Counted from the first letter of the stretch, positions 15,063 through 24,198 are shown. The stretch: 64,000 nucleotides of DNA from Croceivirga sp. (GCA_028281025.1 JANQKR010000014.1:55911-119910); one strand, 5' to 3'. Numbers and translations: made by a program. The notes: generated by a model not told the origin, from the letters alone.

Positions 15063-17144
15063 CTATTCTTCCAATTTTTTTAAATAATAGTCATAGGTGG
15101 CGAATTGGGAACGTACAAGGGGTTTGTCATCATCTTTATAGGCATTGTCCTGAACCTTTGAAAAAACCCTGGCCTTTACATTATCCTTCCAGGAAATCTC
15201 AAAAGTATCGATTAATTCCTGCTTTACCCCTTCATCATAAATTGGACATCCCACCTCAACACGGTAATCCAAATTTCGGGTCATCCAGTCCGCAGAGGAA
15301 ATATAGACCTTTGGATTACCGGCATTGCCAAAAATGAACAACCTTGGATGCTCCAGGAATTTATCGACCACGCTAATGACCTCGATATTCTCACTCATCC
15401 CCTCCACTCCCGGCACCAAACAACAAATACCCCTGATGATAAGTTGGACTTTCACACCTGCCCTACTCGCTTCGTATAGCTTATCGACCATTTTATAGGA
15501 GGTAAAGCTGTTCATCTTGATCTGGATCAAAGCGTCCTTTCCGTTAACGGCATTGGCTATCTCATCATCAATCAGTTTGCTAAATTTATTTTTGGTGTAA
15601 TGTGGGGATACCACCAAATGTTTGTATTTATTGATCTTGTAGGTGGTTTCAAAAAAGCCAAATACTTTGTCAAGTTCTTTTAAAATGCCATCATGGGCGG
15701 TAAAAAGTGTATAATCGGTATAAATTTTTGCAGTGGACTCATTAAAATTTCCGGTGCTGATAAAACCGTACCGTTTTACGGTATTTCCTTCTTCCCGTTC
15801 CACCAAACAAATCTTACTGTGGACCTTTAACCCAGGGACCCCAAAAATCAGTTTTATCCCTTCTTTTTGGAGATTATTGGCATATTTAATGTTCGCCTGT
15901 TCATCAAAACGCGCCTGTAACTCAATTTGAACAATGACTTCCTTTCCGTTTTTTACGGCATTTACCAAGGCCGCCGCTACCTGGGAATTTTTTGCCAATC
16001 GGTAGACCGTGATTTTTATCGATTTAACAAATGGATCTAGGGCCGCCTCCTTCAAAAACTTGATGACGTAGGCAAACGTATGGTAAGGCGCATATTGCAA
16101 ATAGTCCTTTTGGCCTATTTTCTCAAAGATACTACCCTCAAGGGACAGGCCCTTGATAGGAAGGGGATCGATCTTATCATATAACAGATCTGTTCTGCCC
16201 AGGCTTGGGAATCCCATATAATCCCTTCTATTATGATACCGCCCTCCAGGAATTACGCTATCCGTTTCCTCTATGTCCATTTTTTCCTTGAGAAAACGAA
16301 GCGTATCTATCTTAATTCGTTTGTCATAGACAAATCGTACAGGGTTACTTACCTTTCGTCCTTCAACACTGGAAGATATTTTCTGGATAAAACTTTTACT
16401 TAGGTCATTGTCAATATCCAATTCGGCGTCGCGGGTAATCTTAATCATATGTGCCGAAATATCCTGGTATTCAAACATGGTAAAGATGCTGTCCAAACAA
16501 TAGCGTATGACATCATCAAGGATGATGATATAATTTTTACCATCTTCCTCTGGCAATACCACAAACCGGTCTATTCCCTTAGGAATTTCAATAAGTGCAT
16601 ATTGCACTTCGTTACGTTTTCTAAGGAAGGTGCCTATTTCCCTGTTGAGTACCATTCGCACTGCCAAATAAGCCGCGGTATCCTTCAACAATGGAAATTC
16701 CCTAAGGTTGTTCAAAATAATGGTGGTGAGCTGCGGATTGACCTTTCGCAGAAAGTAATCCTTAATAAAGGGCGCTTGTTTTTCCGAAACTTTGGTTTCA
16801 TCAATGATAAAAATGTTTTCCGTGGCAAGCTCACGTTCAATTTTGGTCAGTATGGCCAAGCTCTTGGCTTGCTGCTTAATTACTATTCTGGTGATTTCCT
16901 CCAGTAAATCCTTTGCTACCTGACCCCCAAGAACACTCTTCCCGGATTTACCCGCATCCACAATACGTTTTACCGTGGCATAACGAACCTTAAAAAATTC
17001 ATCGAGATTATTACTGAAGATTCCCAAAAAACGAAGTCTCTCTATGAGGGGGACATTTTTATCCGCACTTTCTTGAAGTACCCGATCATTAAAGTGCAAC
17101 CAACTTATTTCCCTATTTACATATTCATTTTTGGGTTTTGCCAT
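15063..17144 (-). CDS. ppk1: Polyphosphate kinase 1
   Basis: PPK1 makes inorganic polyphosphate from ATP. The 693 residues include the N-terminal helical domain (VNREISWLHFNDRVLQE), the head domain, and two phospholipase D-like catalytic domains. The autophosphorylated His is in GLKVHSKICLVER, and the second conserved region is ISTGNFNESTAKIYTDY. The C-terminal domain holds SSADWMTRNLDYRVEV with its second His/Arg set. It is the last gene of a minus-strand run, six bases after the SixA-like gene, a partnering common in flavobacteria. Confidence 0.95.
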   Translation of the reverse strand: MAKPKNEYVNREISWLHFNDRVLQESADKNVPLIERLRFLGIFSNNLDEFFKVRYATVKRIVDAGKSGKSVLGGQVAKDLLEEITRIVIKQQAKSLAILTKIERELATENIFIIDETKVSEKQAPFIKDYFLRKVNPQLTTIILNNLREFPLLKDTAAYLAVRMVLNREIGTFLRKRNEVQYALIEIPKGIDRFVVLPEEDGKNYIIILDDVIRYCLDSIFTMFEYQDISAHMIKITRDAELDIDNDLSKSFIQKISSSVEGRKVSNPVRFVYDKRIKIDTLRFLKEKMDIEETDSVIPGGRYHNRRDYMGFPSLGRTDLLYDKIDPLPIKGLSLEGSIFEKIGQKDYLQYAPYHTFAYVIKFLKEAALDPFVKSIKITVYRLAKNSQVAAALVNAVKNGKEVIVQIELQARFDEQANIKYANNLQKEGIKLIFGVPGLKVHSKICLVEREEGNTVKRYGFISTGNFNESTAKIYTDYTLFTAHDGILKELDKVFGFFETTYKINKYKHLVVSPHYTKNKFSKLIDDEIANAVNGKDALIQIKMNSFTSYKMVDKLYEASRAGVKVQLIIRGICCLVPGVEGMSENIEVISVVDKFLEHPRLFIFGNAGNPKVYISSADWMTRNLDYRVEVGCPIYDEGVKQELIDTFEISWKDNVKARVFSKVQDNAYKDDDKPLVRSQFATYDYYLKKLEE

Positions 17145-17150
17145 TTCTTC

Positions 17151-17636
17151 TTATCTCAATTCTTTTGGGAATACCAATTCTTTTATTTTTCCTTTCTTTA
17201 CATCCTTCCAATGCTCCACATCCACCTGTAAAATTGCCATACCGGCAGTGGGTAGATTGTCAATATAGGCATCCCCAAGCAAATTAACAAGATTGGTAAA
17301 AGCATAATTATGACCAAAGATCATCACCGTTGAATCTTCGTCCGCCAGACCTTTTAAAAAGTCCGATACGGACTCGCCCGAAAAGTCATAAAGTGCTTCG
17401 GTCACCTGGAACTTTTCAAAATCAAACCGGAGATTCCTCAAAAAAATGAGACAGGTATGCAGTGCCCTATTTGCAGGACTGGAAAAGCACTTATCAATGT
17501 GTAAATTGCGTTTCTTGAGCTCCCCAACAACTAAATGTGCGTCACTAATACCGCGTTCCTTTAAGGGTCTGTCCTTGTCATCTACCTGGTAGTCCCAAGA
17601 TGACTTTCCATGTCTAACAAAGATGATGTTTTTCAT
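17151..17636 (-). CDS. sixA: SixA-type histidine phosphatase
   Basis: A 161-residue histidine phosphatase superfamily member. The RHG motif with the nucleophile His is FVRHGKSSWD near residue 6, and the second catalytic His is in IFGHNYAFT near 107. The size matches SixA, which removes phosphate from phosphohistidine in E. coli phosphorelays; here the target is unknown. It lies between pdxH and ppk1 with gaps of only a few bases, so all three are probably one transcript. A link with polyphosphate metabolism is possible but unproven. Confidence 0.85.
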   Translation of the reverse strand: MKNIIFVRHGKSSWDYQVDDKDRPLKERGISDAHLVVGELKKRNLHIDKCFSSPANRALHTCLIFLRNLRFDFEKFQVTEALYDFSGESVSDFLKGLADEDSTVMIFGHNYAFTNLVNLLGDAYIDNLPTAGMAILQVDVEHWKDVKKGKIKELVFPKELR

Positions 17637-17639
17637 TGT

Positions 17640-18287
17640 TTAGGGTTGTAATCGTTCAATCTTCCAATCGTAATCCTTTTGAAGGGAATAGCGGATCCTA
17701 TCATGGAGCCTATTGGGCCTTCCTTGCCAGAACTCCATGGAAATGGGCCTAACCAAATAACCGCCCCAAGTATCCGGTCGTTCCAATTCTTTGCCCTCCA
17801 TTTCGGATTCCAACAACTTTAACCGATGTTCCAAAAGTGACCTGGAAGCAATGGGCTTGCTCTGTTCGGAAACAATGGCCCCCAATTGGCTTCCCCTCGG
17901 TCGGGATTCAAAATAACCGTCCGACAAGTTTTCGGCAAGCTTCTCCGCCCTCCCCTTAATAATGATCTGTCTTTCCAAGTTGGGCCAAAAAAAGGAAAGA
18001 CATACACTGGGGTCGTTTGCAATGGCCCTACCTTTCTCACTTAAATAATTGGTATAAAAAATAAAACCTTCATAGGTGTATTTTTTTAGCAGTACTACAC
18101 GATTTTTGGGAAATCCGTCATCACCTATTGTGGAGATTGTCATGGCATTGGGCTCATCCGTACCATTGGATGCCTCTACTTCATAAAACCATTTTTGAAA
18201 AAGTTCCAGGGGATTATCCGAGATGGCATCTTCTGACAGCTCACTTTTTTCATATGTTTTTCGGTAATTGCTCAAATCCTTTTGCAT
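17640..18287 (-). CDS. pdxH: Pyridoxamine/pyridoxine 5'-phosphate oxidase PdxH
   Basis: An FMN enzyme of 215 residues that forms pyridoxal phosphate, the last step of vitamin B6 synthesis and salvage. Family signatures include NAMTISTIGDDGFPKNRVVLLK (FMN contact), FYTNYLSEKGRAIA, and the C-terminal ending EFWQGRPNRLHDRIRY plus WKIERLQP. The length matches the family. It begins in ATG 18287, 40 bases after the end of rnz, and is followed by sixA three bases later. It is probably a dimer in the cytoplasm. Confidence 0.96.
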   Translation of the reverse strand: MQKDLSNYRKTYEKSELSEDAISDNPLELFQKWFYEVEASNGTDEPNAMTISTIGDDGFPKNRVVLLKKYTYEGFIFYTNYLSEKGRAIANDPSVCLSFFWPNLERQIIIKGRAEKLAENLSDGYFESRPRGSQLGAIVSEQSKPIASRSLLEHRLKLLESEMEGKELERPDTWGGYLVRPISMEFWQGRPNRLHDRIRYSLQKDYDWKIERLQP

Positions 18288-18326
18288 ACTCCAAAGTTCC
18301 GTAAAACTGGGGAGAAGTAAAAGTAT

Positions 18327-19232
18327 TCAGAACTCAAATACCTTTCCGTCATCTGCCAATAGCACCTTGTCAAAAACTTGCGTTGCTTCCTGTTTGAACA
18401 GTTCCAATGATTTATATCTTGTGGAATAATGTCCAAGTATCAAGGTGCCTGCATTTGCCTTTTTTGCAATTCCAGCAGCCTGTTTGGCCGTACTATGTTT
18501 GGTTTTCGCGCATAAATGCAGTTCGGATTCCAAAAAAGTGGATTCATGGTACAATACGTCCACGTTTTCAATTTGGGGAACAATATTCTCCTTATAGGCC
18601 GTATCACTACAAAATGCATAGCTTTTTGGCTGGGGTGGATCAAAAGTCAACTTTTTGTTTTCAACAAGTTTTCCATCGTCCAAGAGCATATCCCTTCCAT
18701 TTTTAATATTGTTGAATTGGCTTTTATCAATGCCATATTGTGAAACAGCTTTTATGTTCAATGTTCTGGACGCTTTTTTTTCCTTGAACAAAAAACCGTT
18801 GGTATAGACCCGATGTTCCAATGGGATTGTGGTTACGGTTACTTTTTCATCTTCATAGATCAATTCCCGCTCTTTAGAAACCAACTCGTGGAAGATCAGC
18901 GGATAGTTGGTCCAGGAATCCCCTAATTTCAAGAACAGGGTTACGGCTTCTTTTATACCTTTTGGCCCATAAACATGCAGTTCCCTTTCCCTGCCCAACA
19001 ATCTAAAGGTAGAGATAAGGCCTGGCAATCCAAAAAAATGGTCGCCGTGTAAATGGGAAATAAAAATATGATTGATTCGTGAAAACTTTATTTTGGCCTT
19101 GCGAAGTTGAACTTGTGTCCCTTCTCCACAATCAATCAAAAACATATGGTTTTTTATCTCCAGGATCTGGGATGTAGGATTTGTCATTGTTCTCGGAGTA
19201 GCCGAATAACAGCCTAGTATCGTAAGTTTCAC
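18327..19232 (-). CDS. rnz: Ribonuclease Z
   Basis: The metallo-beta-lactamase-fold endonuclease that trims tRNA 3' trailers. The zinc site HLHGDH is in FISHLHGDHFFGLPGL near residue 63, the PPK-loop/exosite region is visible, and the last ligands are in FCSDTAYKE and LGHYSTRY. The track starts at TTG 19244 (MWNK), but homologues begin KLTILGCYSATPRT, so the GTG at 19232 is preferred, giving 301 residues. It is in the pyrR-to-ppk1 run. Confidence 0.92.
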   Translation of the reverse strand: MKLTILGCYSATPRTMTNPTSQILEIKNHMFLIDCGEGTQVQLRKAKIKFSRINHIFISHLHGDHFFGLPGLISTFRLLGRERELHVYGPKGIKEAVTLFLKLGDSWTNYPLIFHELVSKERELIYEDEKVTVTTIPLEHRVYTNGFLFKEKKASRTLNIKAVSQYGIDKSQFNNIKNGRDMLLDDGKLVENKKLTFDPPQPKSYAFCSDTAYKENIVPQIENVDVLYHESTFLESELHLCAKTKHSTAKQAAGIAKKANAGTLILGHYSTRYKSLELFKQEATQVFDKVLLADDGKVFEF

Positions 19233-19283
19233 TTTGTTCCACAATTAATAGTTACTAATTGAAAGTGGAGAATAACGAATTGT

Positions 19284-19649
19284 TCACACATTATTTTTAC
19301 TCGATTTTACAATTGAAACTAAAATCTTAATTACTTCTATACTATCTTTTTGGAGCTGAGTCAACCCTTCCTGGGCAACCAATCCGGATTCTGCTAAAAG
19401 GTCCAGCCAATACTTGGTTTCATTGGCTTCTTTAAGCGATATGGACATTTTATGGATGAAGTCTTTTTTACTTTCTGCGTGTTCGGCCTCTCTGACCAAA
19501 GCACCAACGGCAGTGCCTGAGCGCATCAACTGTTTGGAAAGAACGTATTCCCTTTCTTCCTTTTCAAGGTATTTAACCAATTGAATCACTTTTAGGGCAA
19601 GGGCAAATGTTTTTTGTTGAATTATATTTTTCGATCTGTTCGAATCCAA
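19284..19649 (-). CDS. Four-helix bundle protein (23S rRNA IVP/Avd-like)
   Basis: A 121-residue all-helical protein of the S23/four-helix-bundle family. Recognisable stretches are YVLSKQLMRSGTAVGALVREA and EANETKYWLDLLAESG. The founding members are encoded in intervening sequences of 23S rRNA genes, and the same fold is used by the Avd accessory protein of diversity-generating retroelements. No reverse transcriptase or repeat is nearby. The function is unknown. The start appears to be TTG 19649 because the frame has a stop two codons earlier and no ATG fits. It sits between two genes (STAS-like and rnz) that look like a natural pair, suggesting later insertion. Confidence 0.78.
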   Translation of the reverse strand: MDSNRSKNIIQQKTFALALKVIQLVKYLEKEEREYVLSKQLMRSGTAVGALVREAEHAESKKDFIHKMSISLKEANETKYWLDLLAESGLVAQEGLTQLQKDSIEVIKILVSIVKSSKNNV

Positions 19650-19670
19650 TTTTCAATTTTCCCTTTTTCA

Positions 19671-20003
19671 TTACAAACCTAAATCCCGTTCTATTTCCTC
19701 CATCTCAATAATGTCTTTTGCTTCTTGTAAGGTGGGGACCAGGCAGATTTCTTCGGGAATCTCATCATAGGGGACCTTATCGGTAACGAGGACAAAAGAT
19801 TTGCCGGAACCTCTATGGGTATTGGAAAGTTCTAAAAATTCAAGGACATCATTTGAGGAAAGGCCATCGAACGAAAATAAATTGATAATGATATTATCGT
19901 GTTTTAATTTGGGATAGGAGGCATTTAAGTTCTGAAGAAATGTTGCCAAAGCTATATTTTCCTGGAACACAGTGGTTGTGGTCCCTTTTTTGTCGAAAAT
20001 CAT
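19671..20003 (-). CDS. STAS-like small protein upstream of rnz
   Basis: A 110-residue protein alternating beta strands and helices (DNIIINLFSFDGLSSNDVLEFLELS, then KSFVLVTDKVPYDEIPEEICLVPTLQEAKDIIEMEE). This resembles the STAS fold of anti-sigma-factor antagonists, but no phosphorylatable Ser or Thr can be assigned. In databases this protein is sometimes mislabelled as ribonuclease Z because of its neighbour. It starts one base after pyrB ends. The role is unknown; regulatory or scaffold functions are possible. Confidence 0.7.
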   Translation of the reverse strand: MIFDKKGTTTTVFQENIALATFLQNLNASYPKLKHDNIIINLFSFDGLSSNDVLEFLELSNTHRGSGKSFVLVTDKVPYDEIPEEICLVPTLQEAKDIIEMEEIERDLGL

Positions 20004-20004
20004 A

Positions 20005-20931
20005 TTATTTAATTTTTGATGCCAAAAGATAAATGACCGCCATTCTTATGGCAACTCCATTTTCCACTTGTTCCAGAATAATGGACTGACCGGAATCTGC
20101 CACATCACTTGTAATTTCAACCCCTCTGTTTATAGGTCCTGGGTGCATTACCACAATTTCCCTATCCAACTCTTGAAGAAGTTTTTTATTTAATCCATAC
20201 TGCTGTGTATATTCCCTTGTGGTGGGAAAATAGCTTACGTCCAAGCGTTCATTTTGGACCCGCAGCATATTGGCCACATCACACCATTGCAAGGCGCTTT
20301 TGAGATTGGTCTCCACGCCCACCCCCAAAGACTCAATATATTTGGGCAATAAGGTCTTTGGTCCACAAACCTTAACATTTGCCCCTTGCAGCTGAAGTGC
20401 AAAAATATTGGATAGGGCAACCCTCGAATGCAATATATCCCCTACTATAACCACATTTTTACCGGCCACATTGCCCAGTCTTTCACGGATGGAATAGGAA
20501 TCCAACAATGCTTGTGTTGGATGTTCGTGCGCCCCGTCCCCAGCATTCACTATGGAAGCGTCCACATGCTTGGACAAAAAAATACCTGCCCCGGGATTTG
20601 GATGTCGCATTACTACCATATCCACCTTCATGGATAGGATATTATTGACGGTATCTATGAGCGTTTCCCCTTTTTTGACCGAGGATTGTGATGCCGAAAA
20701 ATTGATTACATCGGCCGACAGCCGTTTCTCTGCCAATTCGAAAGATAGTTTTGTTCGGGTCGAATTTTCAAAGAAAATATTGGCAATGGTAATATCCCTA
20801 AGCGTGGGGACCTTTTTTATGGATCGATTGATGACTTCCTTAAAATGATCTGCGGTTTCAAAAATAAGATCGATATCCTCTTTGGTAAGGTACTTTATTC
20901 CCAATAAATGATCCACGCTCAGTGTACTCAT
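20005..20931 (-). CDS. pyrB: Aspartate carbamoyltransferase catalytic chain PyrB
   Basis: Catalyses carbamoyl phosphate plus aspartate to carbamoyl aspartate, the committed step of pyrimidine synthesis. The 308 residues carry the carbamoyl-phosphate-binding loop FFENSTRTKLSFE near residue 50, the HPTQALLD motif near 136, and HPGPINRGVEI near the C-terminus. It overlaps the end of pyrR by four bases (ATGA), so translation is coupled. No regulatory chain gene pyrI is nearby, which fits a class C or PyrR-controlled system. Confidence 0.97.
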   Translation of the reverse strand: MSTLSVDHLLGIKYLTKEDIDLIFETADHFKEVINRSIKKVPTLRDITIANIFFENSTRTKLSFELAEKRLSADVINFSASQSSVKKGETLIDTVNNILSMKVDMVVMRHPNPGAGIFLSKHVDASIVNAGDGAHEHPTQALLDSYSIRERLGNVAGKNVVIVGDILHSRVALSNIFALQLQGANVKVCGPKTLLPKYIESLGVGVETNLKSALQWCDVANMLRVQNERLDVSYFPTTREYTQQYGLNKKLLQELDREIVVMHPGPINRGVEITSDVADSGQSIILEQVENGVAIRMAVIYLLASKIK

Positions 20932-21470
20932 ACCTTTTCAACTATATAGACTGCATCTTCGCCATCATTTTCCTTCCACATCACATTGACACGCTCGTTG
21001 TTTATGGCATCAACCTGCCTTCCCTTGTAATTGGGTTGAATGGGCAAATGTCGGCTAAATCTTCTATCGATCAGTGTCAACAATTCTATTTCCTGGGGTC
21101 TTCCAAAAGACTGGATGGCCGTTAGTGCGGCGCGAATACTTCGCCCAGTGTACAGTACATCGTCCACAAAGACCACTTTTTTATCTTCGACCAAAAAGTC
21201 AATTTTAGTCTTGTTGGCCTGGAGTGTTTTTTCCCCGCGCCTAAAATCATCCCTATAAAACGTGATGTCCAAAGAGCCAAGCTTGACATTTTTTATGCGA
21301 TAATCCTCCCTCAACATTTTGGCCAGTCTCTCCGCCAGAAAAATGCCCCTGGGCTGTATTCCTATGAGAACGGTATCCGTAAAATCCAAGTGGTTTTCCT
21401 GCAATTGACAAGCCAAACGATGAAGAATGATATCGATTTCTTTGGCCGAAAGCAGGATTCTTTGACTCAT
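20928..21470 (-). CDS. pyrR: PyrR, pyrimidine regulator/uracil phosphoribosyltransferase
   Basis: A 180-residue type I phosphoribosyltransferase-fold protein. In other bacteria PyrR binds pyr mRNA in response to UMP and also has uracil phosphoribosyltransferase activity. The PRPP-binding loop is VVFVDDVLYTGRSIRAAL near residue 100, and the start is MSQRILLSAKEIDIIL. The track ORF is 51 residues longer and runs into a promoter and terminator, so ATG 21470 is chosen. The promoter lies only about 25 bases upstream, leaving little leader for a classical PyrR attenuator; control at this locus may be weak or different. Confidence 0.93.
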   Translation of the reverse strand: MSQRILLSAKEIDIILHRLACQLQENHLDFTDTVLIGIQPRGIFLAERLAKMLREDYRIKNVKLGSLDITFYRDDFRRGEKTLQANKTKIDFLVEDKKVVFVDDVLYTGRSIRAALTAIQSFGRPQEIELLTLIDRRFSRHLPIQPNYKGRQVDAINNERVNVMWKENDGEDAVYIVEKV

Positions 21471-21497
21471 GTATGCGCAAACATCTCGTTTGGTATA

Positions 21498-21528
21498 CAA
21501 AAGTAAGCAATTAGGTGGAAAAAAAACG
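21498..21528 (-). promoter_or_regulatory. pyrR operon promoter
   Basis: On the minus strand TACTTTTG (21498-21505) matches TAnnTTTG. A T-rich -33 region lies about 20 bases before it. It follows the rpsA terminator, so the pyr run is transcribed separately from rpsA. Confidence 0.6.
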
Positions 21529-21606
21529 TAAACAACCTTGGCCCAAAAGACGCAGTATTCACGAACCCCTCTTAAGTTCCAGGTATAGAGTGAAGTGTAT
21601 GGCAAG

Positions 21607-21636
21607 AAAAAAGCCCTTGACAAGTCAAGGGCTTTT
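21607..21636 (-). terminator. rpsA terminator
   Basis: GCCCTTGA and TCAAGGGC form an eight-base-pair stem around CAAG, followed on the minus strand by six T residues. It lies 22 bases after the rpsA stop. Confidence 0.85.
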
Positions 21637-21657
21637 CATTACATCTTAGGAAAGAGA

Positions 21658-23541
21658 TCATTTCTTTTTGGCATCTGCTTCCATTTTATCCTTAAGGGCC
21701 TGTAACTGCGCATTGGCATCACCTAGCGTAGGTGCGGCCTCATCTGCTGCAGCTGCCATTTTCTTTTTGGCAGACCTTACATTACGTTCTTCCTGCTCCC
21801 TGAAAATAGCAGTATGGCTGGCAACCACTCGTTTGAAGTCTTTGTTGAACTCAATAATCTTGAATTCTACTTCTTCTCCTTTTTTGATCCGGTTACCATC
21901 CTCTTTCTCCATATGTCTTGAAGGTACAAAAGCCGTGATATCCTCATTCAATACAACAGTGGCACCTTTGTCCACAATATCAGTTACATTGGCTTTATGC
22001 ACTGTTCCTTCTCCAAATTCGGTAGCGTATTTGTCCCATGGATTTTCAGTGGTTTGCTTGTGTCCCAAACTCAACTTCCTACCTTCCACATCCAACTCAA
22101 GGACTTCAACCTCCAAAGTGTCACTAACATTTACAAACTCGGATGGGTGCTTGATCTTTTTGGTCCATGAGAGATCGGATATATAGATCAAACCGTCAAT
22201 ACCTTCCTCCATTTCAACAAATACACCAAAATTGGTGAAGTTCCTCACAATACCTTTGTGTCTGGAACCAACAGGATATTTTGAGGTAATGTCCGTCCAT
22301 GGATCCGGAGTCAATTGCTTAATACCCAATGACATCTTGCGCTCTTCCCTATCCAACGTGAGGACAACGGCCTCTACTTCATCTCCAACACTAACAAAAT
22401 CCTGAGCGGATCTTAGATGCGTTGACCAGGACATTTCCGATACATGGATCAATCCTTCCACACCTTCGGCAACTTCAATAAAGGCTCCGTAATCAGCAAT
22501 AACCACAACCTTACCCTTTACTTTGTCACCAATATTGATGTTGTCTCCAAGGGCATCCCATGGATGTTTCTCCAACTGTTTAAGACCCAATTGGATTCTT
22601 GACTTGTTATCATCAAAATCAAGGATTACAACATTCAATTTTTGATCTAGTTCCACAACCTCGTTGGGATGGTTGATACGACTCCAGGAAAGGTCCGTGA
22701 TATGGATAAGTCCGTCAACCCCTCCAAGATCGATGAACACCCCATAAGAGGTAACGTTTTTCACAACACCTTCCAGAACTTGTCCTTTCTCCAATTGACC
22801 GATGATTTCCTTCTTCTGCTCTTCAATATCGGCCTCGATCAGTGCTTTGTGGGAAACCACCACATTTTTGAATTCATGGTTTATTTTCACCACCTTGAAC
22901 TCCATGGTCTTACCTACATATTGATCATAGTCTCGGATTGGTTTTACATCTATCTGGGAACCGGGAAGGAATGCTTCAATACCAAAGACATCCACAATCA
23001 TACCTCCTTTGGTCCTACATTTTACAAAACCGGTAACAATTTCTTCTTTGTCATGGGCCGCATTCACACGGTCCCAAGCCATAATGGTCCTGGCTTTTCT
23101 GTGCGAAAGCACCAATTGGCCCGTTTTATCTTCCCTGATGTCAATAAGGACTTCAACCTTATCGCCTACCTTTAAATCTGGGTTGTAACGGAATTCATTT
23201 AGCGAAATGACCCCCTCGGATTTTGCATTGATATCGATGATGGCCTCGCGGTCCGTCATGTGCACAACGGTTCCTTCCACTACTTCCTCATCTGCGGTAT
23301 CCACAAAGTTTTCAGCAACAAGTTTCTCGAACTCACTTAGTTTGCTGTCATCCACTTTTTCAATACCCTCTTCATACTTGTCCCAGTCAAAATTTTCTAA
23401 AAACTCTTTGGGGTCCTGTTTTGGGGTCTCCTCTTTTACTGTCTCTGCAGTTTCGCTAACTTCCGTAGTAGTTTCGTTAGCTTCTTGGGTTGCCGTTGTA
23501 GTTTCCTCAACTACCTCGGCTGCTTTTTTTTCTTCAGCCAT
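21658..23541 (-). CDS. rpsA: 30S ribosomal protein S1
   Basis: S1 helps mRNA bind to the 30S subunit. The protein (627 aa from ATG 23541) has an acidic N-terminal extension of about 90 residues rich in Glu and Thr, then six S1 RNA-binding repeats (for example GTVVHMTDREAIIDINAKSEGVI, GVVKNVTSYGVFIDLGGVDGLIHITDLSW, GIVRNFTNFGVFVEMEEGIDGLIYISDLSW). It ends in an alanine- and lysine-rich tail. The nine residues before ATG 23541 in the track lack family resemblance. The acidic N-terminus is usual for Bacteroidota, whose mRNAs mostly lack Shine-Dalgarno sites. Confidence 0.97.
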   Translation of the reverse strand: MAEEKKAAEVVEETTTATQEANETTTEVSETAETVKEETPKQDPKEFLENFDWDKYEEGIEKVDDSKLSEFEKLVAENFVDTADEEVVEGTVVHMTDREAIIDINAKSEGVISLNEFRYNPDLKVGDKVEVLIDIREDKTGQLVLSHRKARTIMAWDRVNAAHDKEEIVTGFVKCRTKGGMIVDVFGIEAFLPGSQIDVKPIRDYDQYVGKTMEFKVVKINHEFKNVVVSHKALIEADIEEQKKEIIGQLEKGQVLEGVVKNVTSYGVFIDLGGVDGLIHITDLSWSRINHPNEVVELDQKLNVVILDFDDNKSRIQLGLKQLEKHPWDALGDNINIGDKVKGKVVVIADYGAFIEVAEGVEGLIHVSEMSWSTHLRSAQDFVSVGDEVEAVVLTLDREERKMSLGIKQLTPDPWTDITSKYPVGSRHKGIVRNFTNFGVFVEMEEGIDGLIYISDLSWTKKIKHPSEFVNVSDTLEVEVLELDVEGRKLSLGHKQTTENPWDKYATEFGEGTVHKANVTDIVDKGATVVLNEDITAFVPSRHMEKEDGNRIKKGEEVEFKIIEFNKDFKRVVASHTAIFREQEERNVRSAKKKMAAAADEAAPTLGDANAQLQALKDKMEADAKKK

Positions 23542-23652
23542 GTGCTGATTTGAATTTGTATCCCACACGGTTACAAGAGTTAGGCACTGGTGTGGAAGTG
23601 ATTGTTATGTTTTTAATTCCTTTTTTCTCCTGCATGTACCAAAAAAGGAGTG

Positions 23653-23684
23653 CAAAAATACAATGAATTCCCTTGTTAAACAAA
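23653..23684 (-). promoter_or_regulatory. rpsA promoter
   Basis: On the minus strand TTTG (23681-23684), 20 bases, then TATTTTTG (23653-23660) is a textbook flavobacterial primary promoter. It leaves a leader of about 105 bases before rpsA. Confidence 0.8.
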
Positions 23685-23799
23685 CCTTTACTTTGAAGCA
23701 TGGTTATTTAAACAAGTCTTAAAGAATATTTAGGCCGAAATGTGACTTTTATACCTATCTTGTTTCTTAATAGTAACCATTAAAGTAAAAGAGTACATT

Positions 23800-24180
23800 A
23801 TGAGTGTAAAAGCAAAATATCAAGCCGTATTGGATCTAGGCCAGGAATTGGGGATCCAAGGAGGCGATGTTTCTGAAGAGGCCGGCATTTTAAAAGTCAA
23901 AGGCCAAGCAGCTACCCCATACGAAAAGAATGTGATTTGGGATAAGATCAAGGAATTGGGTGGCGAAAGCCCTGCTGACATTAAGGCAAATATTACCGTT
24001 GCCGATGATTCCGTTTACCACAGGCATACCGTAAAAAGTGGTGAATCCTTGAGCAAGATCGCAAAACACTATTATGGCGATGCCATGAAGTATAACAAAA
24101 TCTTTGAGGCCAATACCGATCAATTAAAGAATCCGGATGTAATCCATCCCGATCAGGTTTTGGTGATCCCCAACCTGTAA
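23800..24180 (+). CDS. LysM-domain protein, YgaU/Kbp-like
   Basis: A 126-residue protein with an N-terminal BON-like region (residues 1-65, VSEEAGILKVKGQAATPYEKNVIWDKI) and a C-terminal LysM module (residues 75-126, HTVKSGESLSKIAKHYYGDAMKYNKIFEAN and VIHPDQVLVIPNL). This BON plus LysM layout is that of E. coli YgaU/Kbp, a potassium-binding protein. There is no signal peptide, so it is probably cytoplasmic despite the LysM domain. It stands alone, divergent from rpsA and convergent with cmk. The potassium role is by family analogy only. Confidence 0.88.
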   Translation: MSVKAKYQAVLDLGQELGIQGGDVSEEAGILKVKGQAATPYEKNVIWDKIKELGGESPADIKANITVADDSVYHRHTVKSGESLSKIAKHYYGDAMKYNKIFEANTDQLKNPDVIHPDQVLVIPNL

Positions 24181-24198
24181 GAAACTCGGAACTACGGT

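Noticed and set aside
22669-23175. 168-residue plus-strand ORF
   Set aside because: Antisense to rpsA; it mirrors the S1 repeats and has no independent signal.
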